The notes under the pieces were generated by a model. That model searched no databases and was not told where the DNA came from. It worked only from the letters and a program-made list of their open reading frames with translations. Below, piece after piece: positions 23,202-32,160 of a DNA stretch of 64,000 nucleotides (position 1 is the stretch's first letter; each line of letters opens with the position of its first letter). The position numbers and the translations under genes were made by a program. This DNA is from Fibrobacter succinogenes (GTDB taxonomy: Bacteria > Fibrobacterota > Fibrobacteria > Fibrobacterales > Fibrobacteraceae). The stretch is from contig CACVQR010000010.1 in assembly GCA_902756345.1 (NCBI GenBank), forward strand, positions 62,001-126,000, in the 5' to 3' direction.

Positions 23202-24293
23202 TTAGTTTTCTGCCTTCCACTTCTTGACGAGGCTGACCAGAAGTTCATTTTCTTCGCGCTTGCCGAGAGTCACGCGGATGTGTTCCGGAAGACCGAAGCT
23301 CGTAAGCCCGCGAACAATCATGCCGTTCTTTTCGAGGAACAGCACGAGGTCCTTCGCCTTGGAGCCAATGTGCACGCAGATAAAGTTACCCTGAGTCGGC
23401 AACACCTTGAAACCAAGTGATTCAAATTCCGGTGTCAGATACTTGATGCCTGCAGCGTTGAGTTCGAGAGTCTTCTTGACGTGTTCCTTGTCGGAAAGGG
23501 CTGCAATCGCTGCCACTTGTGCGGCCTGGTTCACGTCGAAGGGCGGCTTAATTTTCCACAAGGCGCGGATTACATCTACGTTACCGAAGGCATAACCAAT
23601 GCGCAGCCCAGCAAGGCCGTAAATCTTACTGAAGGTGCGGTTGATGAACAAGTTCTTGTACTTGTCCAGCATGTCAATCAGTACAGGATAATCGCTTGCC
23701 GTTGCAAATTCAGAATAAGCCTGATCAAGGAACACGAGCACATTGCTCGGAACCTTATCCAAGAAGTCAAGCAATTCCTGCTTGTTGTAGTAAACGCCAG
23801 TCGGATTGTTCGGGCTGCAAATAAAGATCACGCGAGTCTTGTTGTTGATTGCCTTCAAGAGTTCCGAAAGGGGTGTCTTCTGGTCGCCCACACCGACACC
23901 GACAAAGTCGGCGCCGTTCGAAAGCGTCGTAAACTTGTAGACCGAGAACGTGGGCGTAATGCCGATGCAATTGTCGCCCTGACGGATAAAGGCCTTACCC
24001 ACCATATCAATGATTTCGTCGGAGCCGTTACCGATCACGATCTGGTTGGTGTTCACGCCGTAAAAATCAGCGATGGCGTTGATCAGCTTGGGGGCATCGC
24101 CGCGCGGATACAAGTGCAAGGAGTTCGCGATTTCGTGGTAAGCTTCGACCGCCTTCGGGGAAGCACCGAGCGGGTTCTCGTTCGAAGCGAGTTTAACAAC
24201 TTCGGTCAGCCCGTACTTCGCACGGATTTCTTCTATGGATTTGCCAGGAACGTAATCAGAAAGTTTCAAAAGCTCTGGACGCGGATCAATCAT
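23202..24293 (-). CDS. hisC: Histidinol-phosphate aminotransferase
   Basis: A 363-residue class II-like, fold-type I aminotransferase. It has SNENPLGASPKAV near the N-terminus, SPNNPTG in the PLP-binding half and the Schiff-base lysine in TFSKIYGLAGLRIGYAF. It converts imidazole-acetol phosphate and glutamate to histidinol phosphate in the cytoplasm. GAGG lies just before the ATG. The gene heads a two-gene operon with hisN. It is divergent from the outer-membrane candidate at 24339, and the 45-bp gap holds a 14-bp perfect palindrome that could serve both promoters. Confidence 0.93.
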   Translation of the reverse strand: MIDPRPELLKLSDYVPGKSIEEIRAKYGLTEVVKLASNENPLGASPKAVEAYHEIANSLHLYPRGDAPKLINAIADFYGVNTNQIVIGNGSDEIIDMVGKAFIRQGDNCIGITPTFSVYKFTTLSNGADFVGVGVGDQKTPLSELLKAINNKTRVIFICSPNNPTGVYYNKQELLDFLDKVPSNVLVFLDQAYSEFATASDYPVLIDMLDKYKNLFINRTFSKIYGLAGLRIGYAFGNVDVIRALWKIKPPFDVNQAAQVAAIAALSDKEHVKKTLELNAAGIKYLTPEFESLGFKVLPTQGNFICVHIGSKAKDLVLFLEKNGMIVRGLTSFGLPEHIRVTLGKREENELLVSLVKKWKAEN

Positions 24294-24317
24294 GATATCC
24301 TCTTTTTTTGCGCCTAA

Positions 24318-24331
24318 AATTTAGCTAAATT
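24318..24331. promoter_or_regulatory. Palindrome between hisC and the divergent gene
   Basis: AATTTAGCTAAATT is a perfect 14-bp palindrome centred in the 45-bp divergent spacer. It provides a TAAATT-like -10 in each direction and could be an operator or a bidirectional core promoter. Confidence 0.4.
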
Positions 24332-24338
24332 GGAGCAC

Positions 24339-25046
24339 ATGAAAATTTCCCATTTCATTATTTTTGTGTTAATAGGCCTTTGCATTCAAAACGCCTTCGC
24401 CTTGGACCGCATTTGGAACATGCGTTACACTCTCGGCCCCGACGCAAGACCCTCCCCCAAATTTGCCGCAGGCCTTGGACTGCGTTCTGACTTTGGAAGC
24501 AATGTACTCTTCCCCGTGAACATTCTAGGGGCGCTCAATAAAGAATGGGAATTAGGCGCCAAGGTGGACATGTACACCTACAACCAGATGGACAACATGG
24601 AAGCCTCCATCGACATCGGCGGAAGATACCGCATGGGTGCCGGCCGATTTGTCGAATTGGACGGCTATTTTGGGCTCAACCGCAACAATGGTAGCGCCAT
24701 GGTGCTGACCTACGGCAAAGAAGTTTATATTGCAAGTAGTTTTTCGAACACCTACGAAGCCCGCGCCGGCTTTTTTGACGGCGTTACCGGAGATGACGGC
24801 TATGTCAAATTCGCTTTCGGCACCATTCCGACGTTGCACTTTGGCAGAAGCTTTCTTTGCATGATCGAAATTACCTCGAGCGGAAGCGTCGGACATTTCC
24901 GCGATGACTTTATGGTCGACATTATTCCGAAAATGGAACTGGCCTTCGGTAGCACACGCGTGCGCCTGGAATTCGACATCGGCGTTCTGCAGGATGACAA
25001 CAACGACCAAAAGAGCATCGGGCTTTACGTACAGACCGCATTATAG
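24339..25046 (+). CDS. Probable outer-membrane beta-barrel protein, unknown function
   Basis: GGAG precedes ATG 24339. A TTG three codons earlier is less likely. The 235-residue product has a signal peptide (FIIFVLIGLCIQNAFA) and then a run of alternating polar/hydrophobic strands. Glycine and aromatic residues are spaced as in small transmembrane barrels (LGLRSDFGSNVLFPV, ELGAKVDMYTYNQM, VELDGYFGLNRNN, MELAFGSTRVRLEFDIG). No catalytic motif is visible. The C-terminus is not the classical Phe-terminal signature. Described as an outer-membrane protein by composition only. Confidence 0.6.
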   Translation: MKISHFIIFVLIGLCIQNAFALDRIWNMRYTLGPDARPSPKFAAGLGLRSDFGSNVLFPVNILGALNKEWELGAKVDMYTYNQMDNMEASIDIGGRYRMGAGRFVELDGYFGLNRNNGSAMVLTYGKEVYIASSFSNTYEARAGFFDGVTGDDGYVKFAFGTIPTLHFGRSFLCMIEITSSGSVGHFRDDFMVDIIPKMELAFGSTRVRLEFDIGVLQDDNNDQKSIGLYVQTAL

Positions 25047-25057
25047 TGCTTACGACA

Positions 25058-25121
25058 CAGTTAATAGTTACTAGAGTTTTTTTGAAAACAATCTAGCAAC
25101 CAGCAACTTAGAACTCAGAAC
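25058..25121. repeat. Heptamer array F (TAGAAC/CAGCAAC family)
   Basis: Three units CAGTTAA, TAGTTAC and TAGAGTT, then a 15-nt gap, then four units TAGCAAC, CAGCAAC, TTAGAAC and TCAGAAC. It lies between convergent genes. The comEC stop codon (25115-25117 on the minus strand) falls inside the last unit. Confidence 0.7.
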
Positions 25122-27487
25122 CCACTCTCTAGCATTGTATTCACAAGCATTGTATCGGAACGAAAGATAATATCGATCGTTCCGCGTTCTGCAGTATTCA
25201 AATACGGAATCTTAAGCGAATCAAGCCTTTGAATCACCTGCTTGCTCGGGTGGCGAAAACGGTTCTTGCGGCCGCTCGAAATCAGCGCCAGTTCCGGATT
25301 GACCCGATTCAGGAATTTTCGACTGCTCGACGTCTTTGAGCCGTGATGGCCGAGTTTAAGCACGTCGCTTTTCAGATAGACATCCGTTTTCATAATTTCT
25401 TTTTCGCCTTGCACGGTTAGGTCGCCGGTCAAGATAGCCGAACGCCCGAGGCCCTTTACCCGAAACGAAATGCTTTGCGTGTTGGCATCTACGCAGTGCT
25501 TGGTATCGGGGTGAATCACCTTGATTTCAAAGAATTTTTCTTTGTACAGTACTCCGCGAGAAATGTCGCGGATGAGAATGCCGCGCCGGTAGGCTTCGGA
25601 AATTACCTGCTGCCAGTTTTCTTTTTCGTCGATTCTTGCGCAATCTGTTAGCCAGAGTTCCTTGACCGGAAACATTTTGATGATCGAAGCTGCACCGCCA
25701 AAATGGTCCTGATCTGGGTGTGTGATGACCAAGGCGTCTAGCTTGGAAACCCCGATATGGTGCAGATACGGCACGATGATGTCTTTCCCGGAATCTTGCC
25801 GTTTGATATCGCCGGCATCGACAAGAATATGGGAGCCCGAAGGCGTCGTAAGCAAGAGGCTATCGCCCTGTCCGATATCGATAGCCGTCAATTTCCAGCT
25901 CGGCTTGACAATGGCGTAATAGCCTTTGTAGGCAAAGGTTATCGCAAAAAGAATCATGCAGCAAAGTGAAAAACGCCGGGCAATCCTGTTTTTACCCGCA
26001 ACGGGCATCAAGACAATCAACACTCCGCACAAAAGCAATATGGAAGGGTCGAACGGCCCGACAGTCACCGACGCCTGCGAAGAATCCGACAGCAAGCGAG
26101 TCAAAAGCGACGCTAGTCGCAAAAAGAACCGCGCCGCATAGCAAAAATGCTCCCGCAAAAAATCAAACGGCGAAAGTAGCGCAAAAAGCCCCGCCTGCAT
26201 GCCCATGGAAATCGCAGGCACCACCACAATATTGCCAAGCCACGCAAATGGCGAAAGAGTCTTGAAATGGTGTATCAGGAACGGAGCCGTCGATAGCGTG
26301 GCGCATAAAGTCACATAAGTCGGCTCCACCACAAGCGCTTGCAGGCGCGCCCACCATTTATTCTTCTGGAGTTCTTCGGGCAGCTTTTTAAGCGGGTTCC
26401 AGGTGCCCCCCATCAAGATTCCCATAGTCGCCGCCACCGAAAGCTGAAAGCCCGGATTCCAAATAACAGAGGGCTCTGGAATCATAATGAAAAGGAGGGC
26501 GACTCCGAGGCTATTCAGGGTATTCGCAGTCCTTTGGAACAATGCGCCGACCTGCGGCACGGCGAACATGAGCACCGCCCGCCTTACGGCGGGCGACCCG
26601 CCTGTCACTGGAATGTACAGGAACAACAAGACAATCGCCGCAATTCGCACCACTCGATGCGGAAGTCCCGTCGCCTTCAAAAAAATCATGAGCATTCCGG
26701 CCAAGAGCACCACATGGAACCCGCTAATGGCCAAAACATGCACAAGCCCCGAGCGTTGGAAATCGCTGCGCAAGGCATCGGGAATACCACTCCTGTCGCC
26801 CGCCAAGAGCCCAAGCAAAAGCCCTGTTTCTGACGGATCCAAGTAATCGCTAAACCTCGAGCCAATCCATTTGCGGAACTGATAAAAGCTGCGCTCCGGC
26901 ACCCAGTTCTTGCCATAAACAGTCCAATGGACAAACTTGCCATAAGCCAAAAGCCCCTGCGACCTGAGCCAGCCGCGAGTATCGAAGGCGCCCGGCACCG
27001 TAGGCGGCAAAACCGGATAGTACGACGCCTCGTAACAAAGCGAATCCCCAGGCATGGGGTACTCGGGCAACGAGCGTTTTTCAGTCAATCGAACGCGATA
27101 AGGCGATAGCGGCTCCCCCGCGACCGTTTGCTTTGTTTGAATGACAATTGCCATGCCGCTCTTTTTGGATTGCGTCGTCTCAACTAGCCCGCAAGCCTCT
27201 GTAAAAGCACCCGCCTCCGGCAAATCATTTACGTTTTTGCGCACCGAGTATTCATGACAAACAAAGGCCACCACGATGCTGACTAGAACAACCCATTGCA
27301 GCGACTTTTTAAAGACATGCGTCACAAGGCATAAAACGGGCCACAAAAAACAAGCGTACAGCGGTTCATCGAGGCCTGCAAAAACAATCGTCATCACGAC
27401 GGCGCTCAACAAGGCCGGTTTTCCCATGAGCGGAGTCAGCAGGTTGTATAAATCAGTCAGAATTTTATATTTTTTTCTAGATTTCAT
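25115..27487 (-). CDS. comEC: ComEC/Rec2 competence DNA channel
   Basis: I use the ATG at 27485-27487 (790 residues). A start 13 codons upstream is possible and neither has a good ribosome site. It contains an N-terminal soluble/OB-like region (DUF4131, about 60-170), the multispan Competence domain beginning near LLGLLAGDRSGIPDALRSDF, and a C-terminal metallo-beta-lactamase-like domain with IDIGQGDSLLL, ALVITHPDQDHFGGA and LKLGHHGSKTSSS. This three-part layout is that of ComEC, the inner-membrane channel for single-stranded DNA uptake. No other competence gene is adjacent. The last residues are encoded inside heptamer array F. Confidence 0.9.
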   Translation of the reverse strand: MKSRKKYKILTDLYNLLTPLMGKPALLSAVVMTIVFAGLDEPLYACFLWPVLCLVTHVFKKSLQWVVLVSIVVAFVCHEYSVRKNVNDLPEAGAFTEACGLVETTQSKKSGMAIVIQTKQTVAGEPLSPYRVRLTEKRSLPEYPMPGDSLCYEASYYPVLPPTVPGAFDTRGWLRSQGLLAYGKFVHWTVYGKNWVPERSFYQFRKWIGSRFSDYLDPSETGLLLGLLAGDRSGIPDALRSDFQRSGLVHVLAISGFHVVLLAGMLMIFLKATGLPHRVVRIAAIVLLFLYIPVTGGSPAVRRAVLMFAVPQVGALFQRTANTLNSLGVALLFIMIPEPSVIWNPGFQLSVAATMGILMGGTWNPLKKLPEELQKNKWWARLQALVVEPTYVTLCATLSTAPFLIHHFKTLSPFAWLGNIVVVPAISMGMQAGLFALLSPFDFLREHFCYAARFFLRLASLLTRLLSDSSQASVTVGPFDPSILLLCGVLIVLMPVAGKNRIARRFSLCCMILFAITFAYKGYYAIVKPSWKLTAIDIGQGDSLLLTTPSGSHILVDAGDIKRQDSGKDIIVPYLHHIGVSKLDALVITHPDQDHFGGAASIIKMFPVKELWLTDCARIDEKENWQQVISEAYRRGILIRDISRGVLYKEKFFEIKVIHPDTKHCVDANTQSISFRVKGLGRSAILTGDLTVQGEKEIMKTDVYLKSDVLKLGHHGSKTSSSRKFLNRVNPELALISSGRKNRFRHPSKQVIQRLDSLKIPYLNTAERGTIDIIFRSDTMLVNTMLESGF

Positions 27488-27503
27488 AATTATAAAGCCC
27501 TTC

Positions 27504-27520
27504 AGAAGAGTCCCTCTTCT
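27504..27520. repeat. Short perfect hairpin AGAAGAG-TCC-CTCTTCT
   Basis: A 7-bp perfect inverted repeat with a three-base loop in the divergent spacer between comEC and the metzincin lipoprotein. It may act as an operator or leader hairpin. Confidence 0.4.
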
Positions 27521-27556
27521 ATACACGCTTTTTTTGAGGCACTGGAACGTTTTTTT

Positions 27557-28831
27557 ATGAAAAATTTTTGTAAAAAATTTTGTGTATTGTACTTTTTAGG
27601 CCTGGTGCTGTTCCTGGCTGGCTGCGGTGATGAACCTGATAAGGAATTTATCCTTTACCCGGACAGCGGACTTGCTTTCGGGCTGTTCCCCAATGACTAC
27701 GCCAAAAACGATTCTTCGGCTGCAAACCTGGCTCACGGCATTACGCTGATCGTCCACCCCAATGCCACTTACCAGTTGTCGTTCGATGTCGACCCTAATT
27801 TTGAAGCCCCGAAGCTCCAGCTTTTCAGAATTTTCATGAGCGATAATGGTGAAGATTTGCACGCCCAACCGGTCCGCACCCTGGATCCCGTTGTCAAAAA
27901 CGGCCGTTATATATACTCCTTCGTTTGCGAAGAACGCGAAAACGCCTTATGGGCAACAAGCCTGATTCAAAACAATACTTACTACGAAGGCCGCGTTTCC
28001 AACATCCGGTTCACGGGCGAAGGTGCCTACTCCGACCATTTTTCGATTAACCTGATTCTGGTCGGCAATATCGAAGACGAACTCGAAGAATTTACCGCCA
28101 AGGAACTGGCCACAAACCTTTTGGCGGAATACCGCAAGCTCTATACTTCTGTAACGATTGACACGCTCTATATCAACCGAGCCGCCGAGCACCCGACTCT
28201 CGGGAAGACGTACCCGGCAAACGAACCCTGGATTGCGGGCCGATCTTCGGACGACATCATGGTTTCGGAACTGGGCGGCTGGCCCGGGCTCGAAAACGCA
28301 TTGGATATAACCCTAGTGCACTTTATTGACCAAGAAGGGATTCTGGGATATTCGAACCTGTTTAGCGCGAACCTCGGCAAGGGACTCGGAAGTACAGTCG
28401 TTCTGGGTACGCACATCAAGACTCCGGCTGGCGAAGAAGCGCTTGACATGCAGGGAATCATTGAAACGGCTCTACACGAAACCGGACATTTCTTTGGGCT
28501 CCGCCACACGACCGCGACCAGGGCCGATATCGAAACCATCTTTGACGACTACGATTTTGGCGATTATTCGAACCTTGAAGACGGGCTCGAAGACACGCCC
28601 TCTTGCAATTCACTTGTGGCGACAAGCCTTACCAAAGTTCAAAGGACCGACTTCCGCATCAACCGCTTGATGCCGCGTATTCGCATTTTTGCCAACAGTT
28701 CGTTCAAGATCGAGGACTGCCCGGATGCAGGCAATTACATGTTCCCGCTCACGGTAGAAAACAAAACTCTCTCGTTTAGCAAACAACAGCTGGCCATTAT
28801 CCGCCAGAACCTGATGATTTTCCCGCATTAA
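27557..28831 (+). CDS. Putative zinc metalloprotease lipoprotein (metzincin motif)
   Basis: A 424-residue lipoprotein: Lys-rich start, core LYFLGLVLFLAGC with the lipobox Cys. The mature part is a beta-rich N-terminal half of unknown family followed by a catalytic region containing HETGHFFGLRH from His307, a full HExxHxxGxxH zinc site of metzincins. A methionine that could form the Met-turn lies about 70 residues later (NRLMPRIRI). It would act at the outer membrane or cell surface. Sequence outside the motif does not place it in M10, M12 or M43. It is followed after 4 bp by the DUF4416 gene, which suggests an operon, though the functions look unrelated. Confidence 0.75.
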   Translation: MKNFCKKFCVLYFLGLVLFLAGCGDEPDKEFILYPDSGLAFGLFPNDYAKNDSSAANLAHGITLIVHPNATYQLSFDVDPNFEAPKLQLFRIFMSDNGEDLHAQPVRTLDPVVKNGRYIYSFVCEERENALWATSLIQNNTYYEGRVSNIRFTGEGAYSDHFSINLILVGNIEDELEEFTAKELATNLLAEYRKLYTSVTIDTLYINRAAEHPTLGKTYPANEPWIAGRSSDDIMVSELGGWPGLENALDITLVHFIDQEGILGYSNLFSANLGKGLGSTVVLGTHIKTPAGEEALDMQGIIETALHETGHFFGLRHTTATRADIETIFDDYDFGDYSNLEDGLEDTPSCNSLVATSLTKVQRTDFRINRLMPRIRIFANSSFKIEDCPDAGNYMFPLTVENKTLSFSKQQLAIIRQNLMIFPH

Positions 28832-28835
28832 GTTT

Positions 28836-29366
28836 ATGAAGTCTTCTCAATTTTCTGAAAACGCACAACTTTTGGCTTTTGTCTTGCAGCCCGGCGAACA
28901 GTGGCTACCCGAAGTGATTGACGCATTGGAACGCACTTGGGGCAAAATCCGCCACAAGGGCAAGCTTTTCGCATTCGACCAGACGCCCTATTACACCCCC
29001 GAAATGGGAGAAGGCCTTTACCGCGGCGTGGTTTCTTTCGAAAAGGAAATTCCGCCCGAAACGATTGCTGCCGAAAAAGAACGCAGCAATGCGCTGGAAC
29101 TCACGATGGCGCAGGCGAGCGATCCTGATGCGCGCCGCGTGAACATCGACATCGGCTACATGGACTTGGATAAGGTGGTGCTCCCGAGCTATAAGCGAGG
29201 GCCGTTCAAACTTTACGCCGGCAAGGGCGTGTGGCTTGACATGCTGTTGACTTATGCGAAGGGTGTATTCCATCCGACGGCGTGGGCATTCGAAGACTTT
29301 AAGCGGAACCCCTACCAGCACGACTTGCAGCTCATTCGGGAGAAATTTAAGAAGAGTAGGCAGTAG
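28836..29366 (+). CDS. DUF4416 family protein
   Basis: A 176-residue cytosolic protein that matches DUF4416 in length and motif order: FDQTPYYTPEMGEGLYRGVVSFE, a central RRVNIDIGYMDLDKVVLPSYKRG and KLYAGKGVWLDMLLTYAKG..HPTAWAFEDF. The biochemical role is unknown. The last two sense codons and the stop (TAG 29364-29366) lie inside heptamer array G, so the C-terminus SRQ is repeat-encoded. Confidence 0.82.
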   Translation: MKSSQFSENAQLLAFVLQPGEQWLPEVIDALERTWGKIRHKGKLFAFDQTPYYTPEMGEGLYRGVVSFEKEIPPETIAAEKERSNALELTMAQASDPDARRVNIDIGYMDLDKVVLPSYKRGPFKLYAGKGVWLDMLLTYAKGVFHPTAWAFEDFKRNPYQHDLQLIREKFKKSRQ

Positions 29367-29445
29367 ACAGTAGGAAGTAGGCGGTAGACAGTAGACTGTA
29401 GGCAGTAGATGTGGAATGTGAAATGTGGAGTGTGAAATGTGAAAT
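29356..29445. repeat. Heptamer array G (GTAGGAA then GTGAAAT family, about 13 units)
   Basis: The longest array: GTAGGCA, GTAGACA, GTAGGAA, GTAGGCG, GTAGACA, GTAGACT and GTAGGCA in register. One 6-nt unit (GTAGAT) is followed by five units of a different family: GTGGAAT, GTGAAAT, GTGGAGT, GTGAAAT and GTGAAAT. It starts inside the DUF4416 coding sequence and ends 25 bp before the next start codon. Confidence 0.92.
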
Positions 29446-29469
29446 GAACTGTAGCGAACTAGGAATACA

Positions 29470-30456
29470 ATGAAGAATATCGTTTACATCGTCCTTTTGA
29501 TTATTGTACTCCTTATTGGTGTCCGCTGGTTTATGCAGCAGTCGGCGGCCAAGGAGGCTTTCGACAAGCACGAAGCGTTAATCGCCGAGACAAACGAGTG
29601 CCTTGAAATGGCCGAATGGAACTGCGCCGAGAAAAACGTGCGCACGCTCCTCAAAGAATCGCCCGATGACCAAAACTTACAACTTCATTTGGCGGGAATC
29701 CTTTACGAACAGGAGCGCTACGAAGACTGCATTGCCTATGTGCAGTCGCGCAAGTTTAATCACGCCGACTTGGATTATTTGAAGCAGAAAAGCGAAGCTC
29801 TAATCCGCGAAATGGATGAGCTTAAGATTGAACGATCCATGCACTTTCGCGTGGAATTCGAAGGCCGCCCCGCCAGAAGCGACATCGCCGAAGCGCTTGC
29901 CGTGCTGGAAGTCGCCTACGATTCGCTATGCCACCTGTTCGACTTTCATCCCGAAAACAAGATGCACCTGGTGCTTTACGAGTCTTCGCAATACCAAGGG
30001 GTAGGCCCGCGCCCCGAATGGGTCGGCGCCGTTTTTGACGGCAAGCTCCGCATTCCTGTAAACGTGATGGCCTACCGCGAAATTTATCGCCCGATGTTCT
30101 TCCACGAACTCACGCACGCCTTCATCCGCGCCATGACACGCCACCACATTCCGCTTTGGGTTAACGAAGGAATTGCCCAAGTGATTGACGCCTCGCGCAC
30201 GGGAATGCAACGGCCCGAAGGTGGCGCCCCCAGCATCGAAGCTCTCACGACCCCGTTCGTGAACGAGAACAACACCGGCACGGCCGTTAAGCTCTACTGG
30301 TATTCGCAGGCCATGGTGGAACGCCTTTTGGCCCGCAACGCAAGCCTCGTGCACTTCAGAGAATTCATCCAGAGCATGCGCACTTTGGGCGACGAGCCTG
30401 CCTTGCAAAAGTTCTATGGCGTGACAACGCAGCAACTGCTCGACGAAGTAAGGTAG
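29470..30456 (+). CDS. Membrane-anchored TPR protein with gluzincin-like peptidase domain
   Basis: This 328-residue protein has an N-terminal transmembrane helix (NIVYIVLLIIVLLIGVRWF). A TPR-like helical region (about 27-115) follows. The C-terminal domain of the peptidase MA class has HELTH at His212 and a downstream WVNEGIAQ glutamate (about 230), which together make a gluzincin zinc site. The domain probably lies outside the cytoplasmic membrane. TAGGA lies 8 nt before the ATG, at the end of a spacer otherwise made of heptamer array G. It precedes the asparaginase gene by 11 bp. Substrates are unknown. Confidence 0.75.
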   Translation: MKNIVYIVLLIIVLLIGVRWFMQQSAAKEAFDKHEALIAETNECLEMAEWNCAEKNVRTLLKESPDDQNLQLHLAGILYEQERYEDCIAYVQSRKFNHADLDYLKQKSEALIREMDELKIERSMHFRVEFEGRPARSDIAEALAVLEVAYDSLCHLFDFHPENKMHLVLYESSQYQGVGPRPEWVGAVFDGKLRIPVNVMAYREIYRPMFFHELTHAFIRAMTRHHIPLWVNEGIAQVIDASRTGMQRPEGGAPSIEALTTPFVNENNTGTAVKLYWYSQAMVERLLARNASLVHFREFIQSMRTLGDEPALQKFYGVTTQQLLDEVR

Positions 30457-30467
30457 CGGAGGTTTCT

Positions 30468-31415
30468 ATGGCGAAGAAAAAACACATCGTGATTCTTGCG
30501 ACGGGCGGCACGATAGCCGGCGTCGGTGAGCCCGGCAAAAATACGGGCTACGTGTCCGGGCAGATTTCTGCCGAAGACTTGGTGGCGTCTGTGCCGGAGC
30601 TTTCGGAGTACGCCGAAATCACGACTGAGCAGATTTGCAACGTGAATTCCGACGACATGACGGACAAGCTGTGGATTGCGCTTTCGAACCGCATCGCCGA
30701 TTTGCAAACGGACGAAACGGTGGACGGCATCGTGGTTACTCACGGCACCGACACTATGGACGAAACGGCCTACTTCGTAAGCCTTACGGTCAAATGCGAA
30801 AAGGCGGTGATTTTTACAGGCTCCATGAAGCCCGCTACCGCCAAAGACCCTGACGGCCCCGCAAACTTGTTCGGCGCCGTGCGTGCGGCAGCCGGCTTCG
30901 CTGTCGACGACGACCCGCCGGCGAATTTGGTGTGGGTGTATTTCGCGGGCGAACTTTTCGACGCTCGGAGCGTTCAAAAGTGTAGCGCCTCGGCGATTAA
31001 CGCGATGGGCGTAAGCGCTCCCGGCGAAGGCTCTAACTGGAACGCCTTAAAGGAACAGAACTTCTTCGACGTTTCCAAGCTTGAAAGCCTGCCGCGAGTG
31101 AACGTAGTCTACTTTACCGTAGATGCAAACCCGAAAATTCTGGAATACGCGGCCTGCGTTTCCGACGGCCTCGTGATTGCGGGCGCCGGCGCTGGCGAAT
31201 TCAGCATCGCCTGGGCCCGCGCCCTCGAAAACATCGACATTCCGGTCGTCATCGCAAGCCGCACTCACCACGGGCTCGTGACGCTCAACGAATCCCTTGC
31301 GCCAGGCCGCATTTGCGCCGGACGACTGCCGCCTCAAAAGGCCGCAGTCCTCCTCAAGCTCGTGCTCACGCAAACAAGCCGCACCGACGACATCAAGCGC
31401 GTCTTCGCGCTTTAA
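30468..31415 (+). CDS. ansA: L-asparaginase, type I
   Basis: GGAGG precedes the ATG. The 315 residues have both threonine signatures of the asparaginase/glutaminase family: ATGGTIAGV near the N-terminus and VVTHGTDTMDETAYF (about 86-100), plus the Lys of the second triad region. No signal peptide is present, so this is the cytosolic class. It hydrolyses asparagine to aspartate and ammonia. Alternatives such as Glu-tRNA(Gln) amidotransferase subunit D are excluded by length. Confidence 0.9.
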   Translation: MAKKKHIVILATGGTIAGVGEPGKNTGYVSGQISAEDLVASVPELSEYAEITTEQICNVNSDDMTDKLWIALSNRIADLQTDETVDGIVVTHGTDTMDETAYFVSLTVKCEKAVIFTGSMKPATAKDPDGPANLFGAVRAAAGFAVDDDPPANLVWVYFAGELFDARSVQKCSASAINAMGVSAPGEGSNWNALKEQNFFDVSKLESLPRVNVVYFTVDANPKILEYAACVSDGLVIAGAGAGEFSIAWARALENIDIPVVIASRTHHGLVTLNESLAPGRICAGRLPPQKAAVLLKLVLTQTSRTDDIKRVFAL

Positions 31416-31450
31416 CCAACCCGTTCCAGCGAACAGTAAGAACCGTAAAC

Positions 31451-31479
31451 AAAAAACCTGCCCTTGTTCAGGACAGGTT
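31451..31479 (-). terminator. Bidirectional terminator between ansA and rplY
   Basis: Hairpin AACCTGCCC / GGACAGGTT with one mismatch. Its minus-strand T-tract is formed by the six A residues at 31451-31456, which ends rplY. On the plus strand TCTTTTTT lies 12 nt beyond the stem and may also end the ansA transcript. Confidence 0.7.
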
Positions 31480-31503
31480 CTTTGAAATTTTCTTTTTTGA
31501 AAA

Positions 31504-32124
31504 TTACTTGGCTTCAGCAGCGGCAGCCGGAGCAGCGGCAGCATCAGCAGCGTCGTCAGCCTTCTTACCGCTCTTGGCAGAAATGGTGAAGATCACGGTG
31601 CGCGGCTTGCAAGCGAGTTCGATACCGTCTTCGAGCTTCAGGTCCTTGGCGTAGAACGTCGTCGGAGCCGGGAATTCGGAGATGTCCATTTCGAGCACGG
31701 CCGGAATCTTGGTCGGCACAGCGGCGAGCTGGATGTAGCGGTTCTGCTGAGCAAAAGTACCACCCTGAGTCTTAACACCAATCGGAAGGCCGTTCAGCTT
31801 AACGGGAACGCGAACCTTGACCTTGGTGGTGTCATCAATCTTCAAGAAGTCGATGTGTTCGATTTCCTGGGTCAGCGGATTCTTCTGGTAGTTGTAAATT
31901 ACGGCAGCGTTGCCGGCCTTGCCATCAATTTCCAAATCGAGAAGCGTGTAACGCTTACCCGGGGCGAGGACCTTGCGAACATCAATTGCGCTAACGCTGA
32001 TATTCACGGACTCCTGACCCTTACCATAATAGACAGCCGGGATCTGGCCAGCCTTGCGAAGGCGGGCGTTGTCGCGGCTCTTGCCTAGCACTCTCGAGGT
32101 TGCTGCGAGCTTTGTGAGTTCCAT
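31504..32124 (-). CDS. rplY: Ribosomal protein L25 (Ctc/TL5 form)
   Basis: The 206 residues are the long, two-domain Ctc type: an L25 5S-rRNA-binding domain (about 1-95, with GKSRDNARLRKAGQIPAVYYG) and a C-terminal beta domain (about 100-185) plus an Ala-rich acidic tail. GGAGT lies before the ATG. The order ispE - tRNA-Gln - rplY on this strand is part of the conserved ispE / tRNA-Gln / prs / rplY / pth arrangement, here lacking prs and pth. It is probably transcribed together with the tRNA. Confidence 0.93.
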   Translation of the reverse strand: MELTKLAATSRVLGKSRDNARLRKAGQIPAVYYGKGQESVNISVSAIDVRKVLAPGKRYTLLDLEIDGKAGNAAVIYNYQKNPLTQEIEHIDFLKIDDTTKVKVRVPVKLNGLPIGVKTQGGTFAQQNRYIQLAAVPTKIPAVLEMDISEFPAPTTFYAKDLKLEDGIELACKPRTVIFTISAKSGKKADDAADAAAAPAAAAEAK

Positions 32125-32160
32125 AATTTTACTCCAATTAGTAAATGGTTAAAAAATTCA

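Noticed and set aside
11651-27529. Shared 11-mer CTATACACGCT upstream of two lipoprotein genes
   Set aside because: Only 11 bases in an AT-rich context and different distances to the start codons, so chance or a -10 region is enough to explain it.
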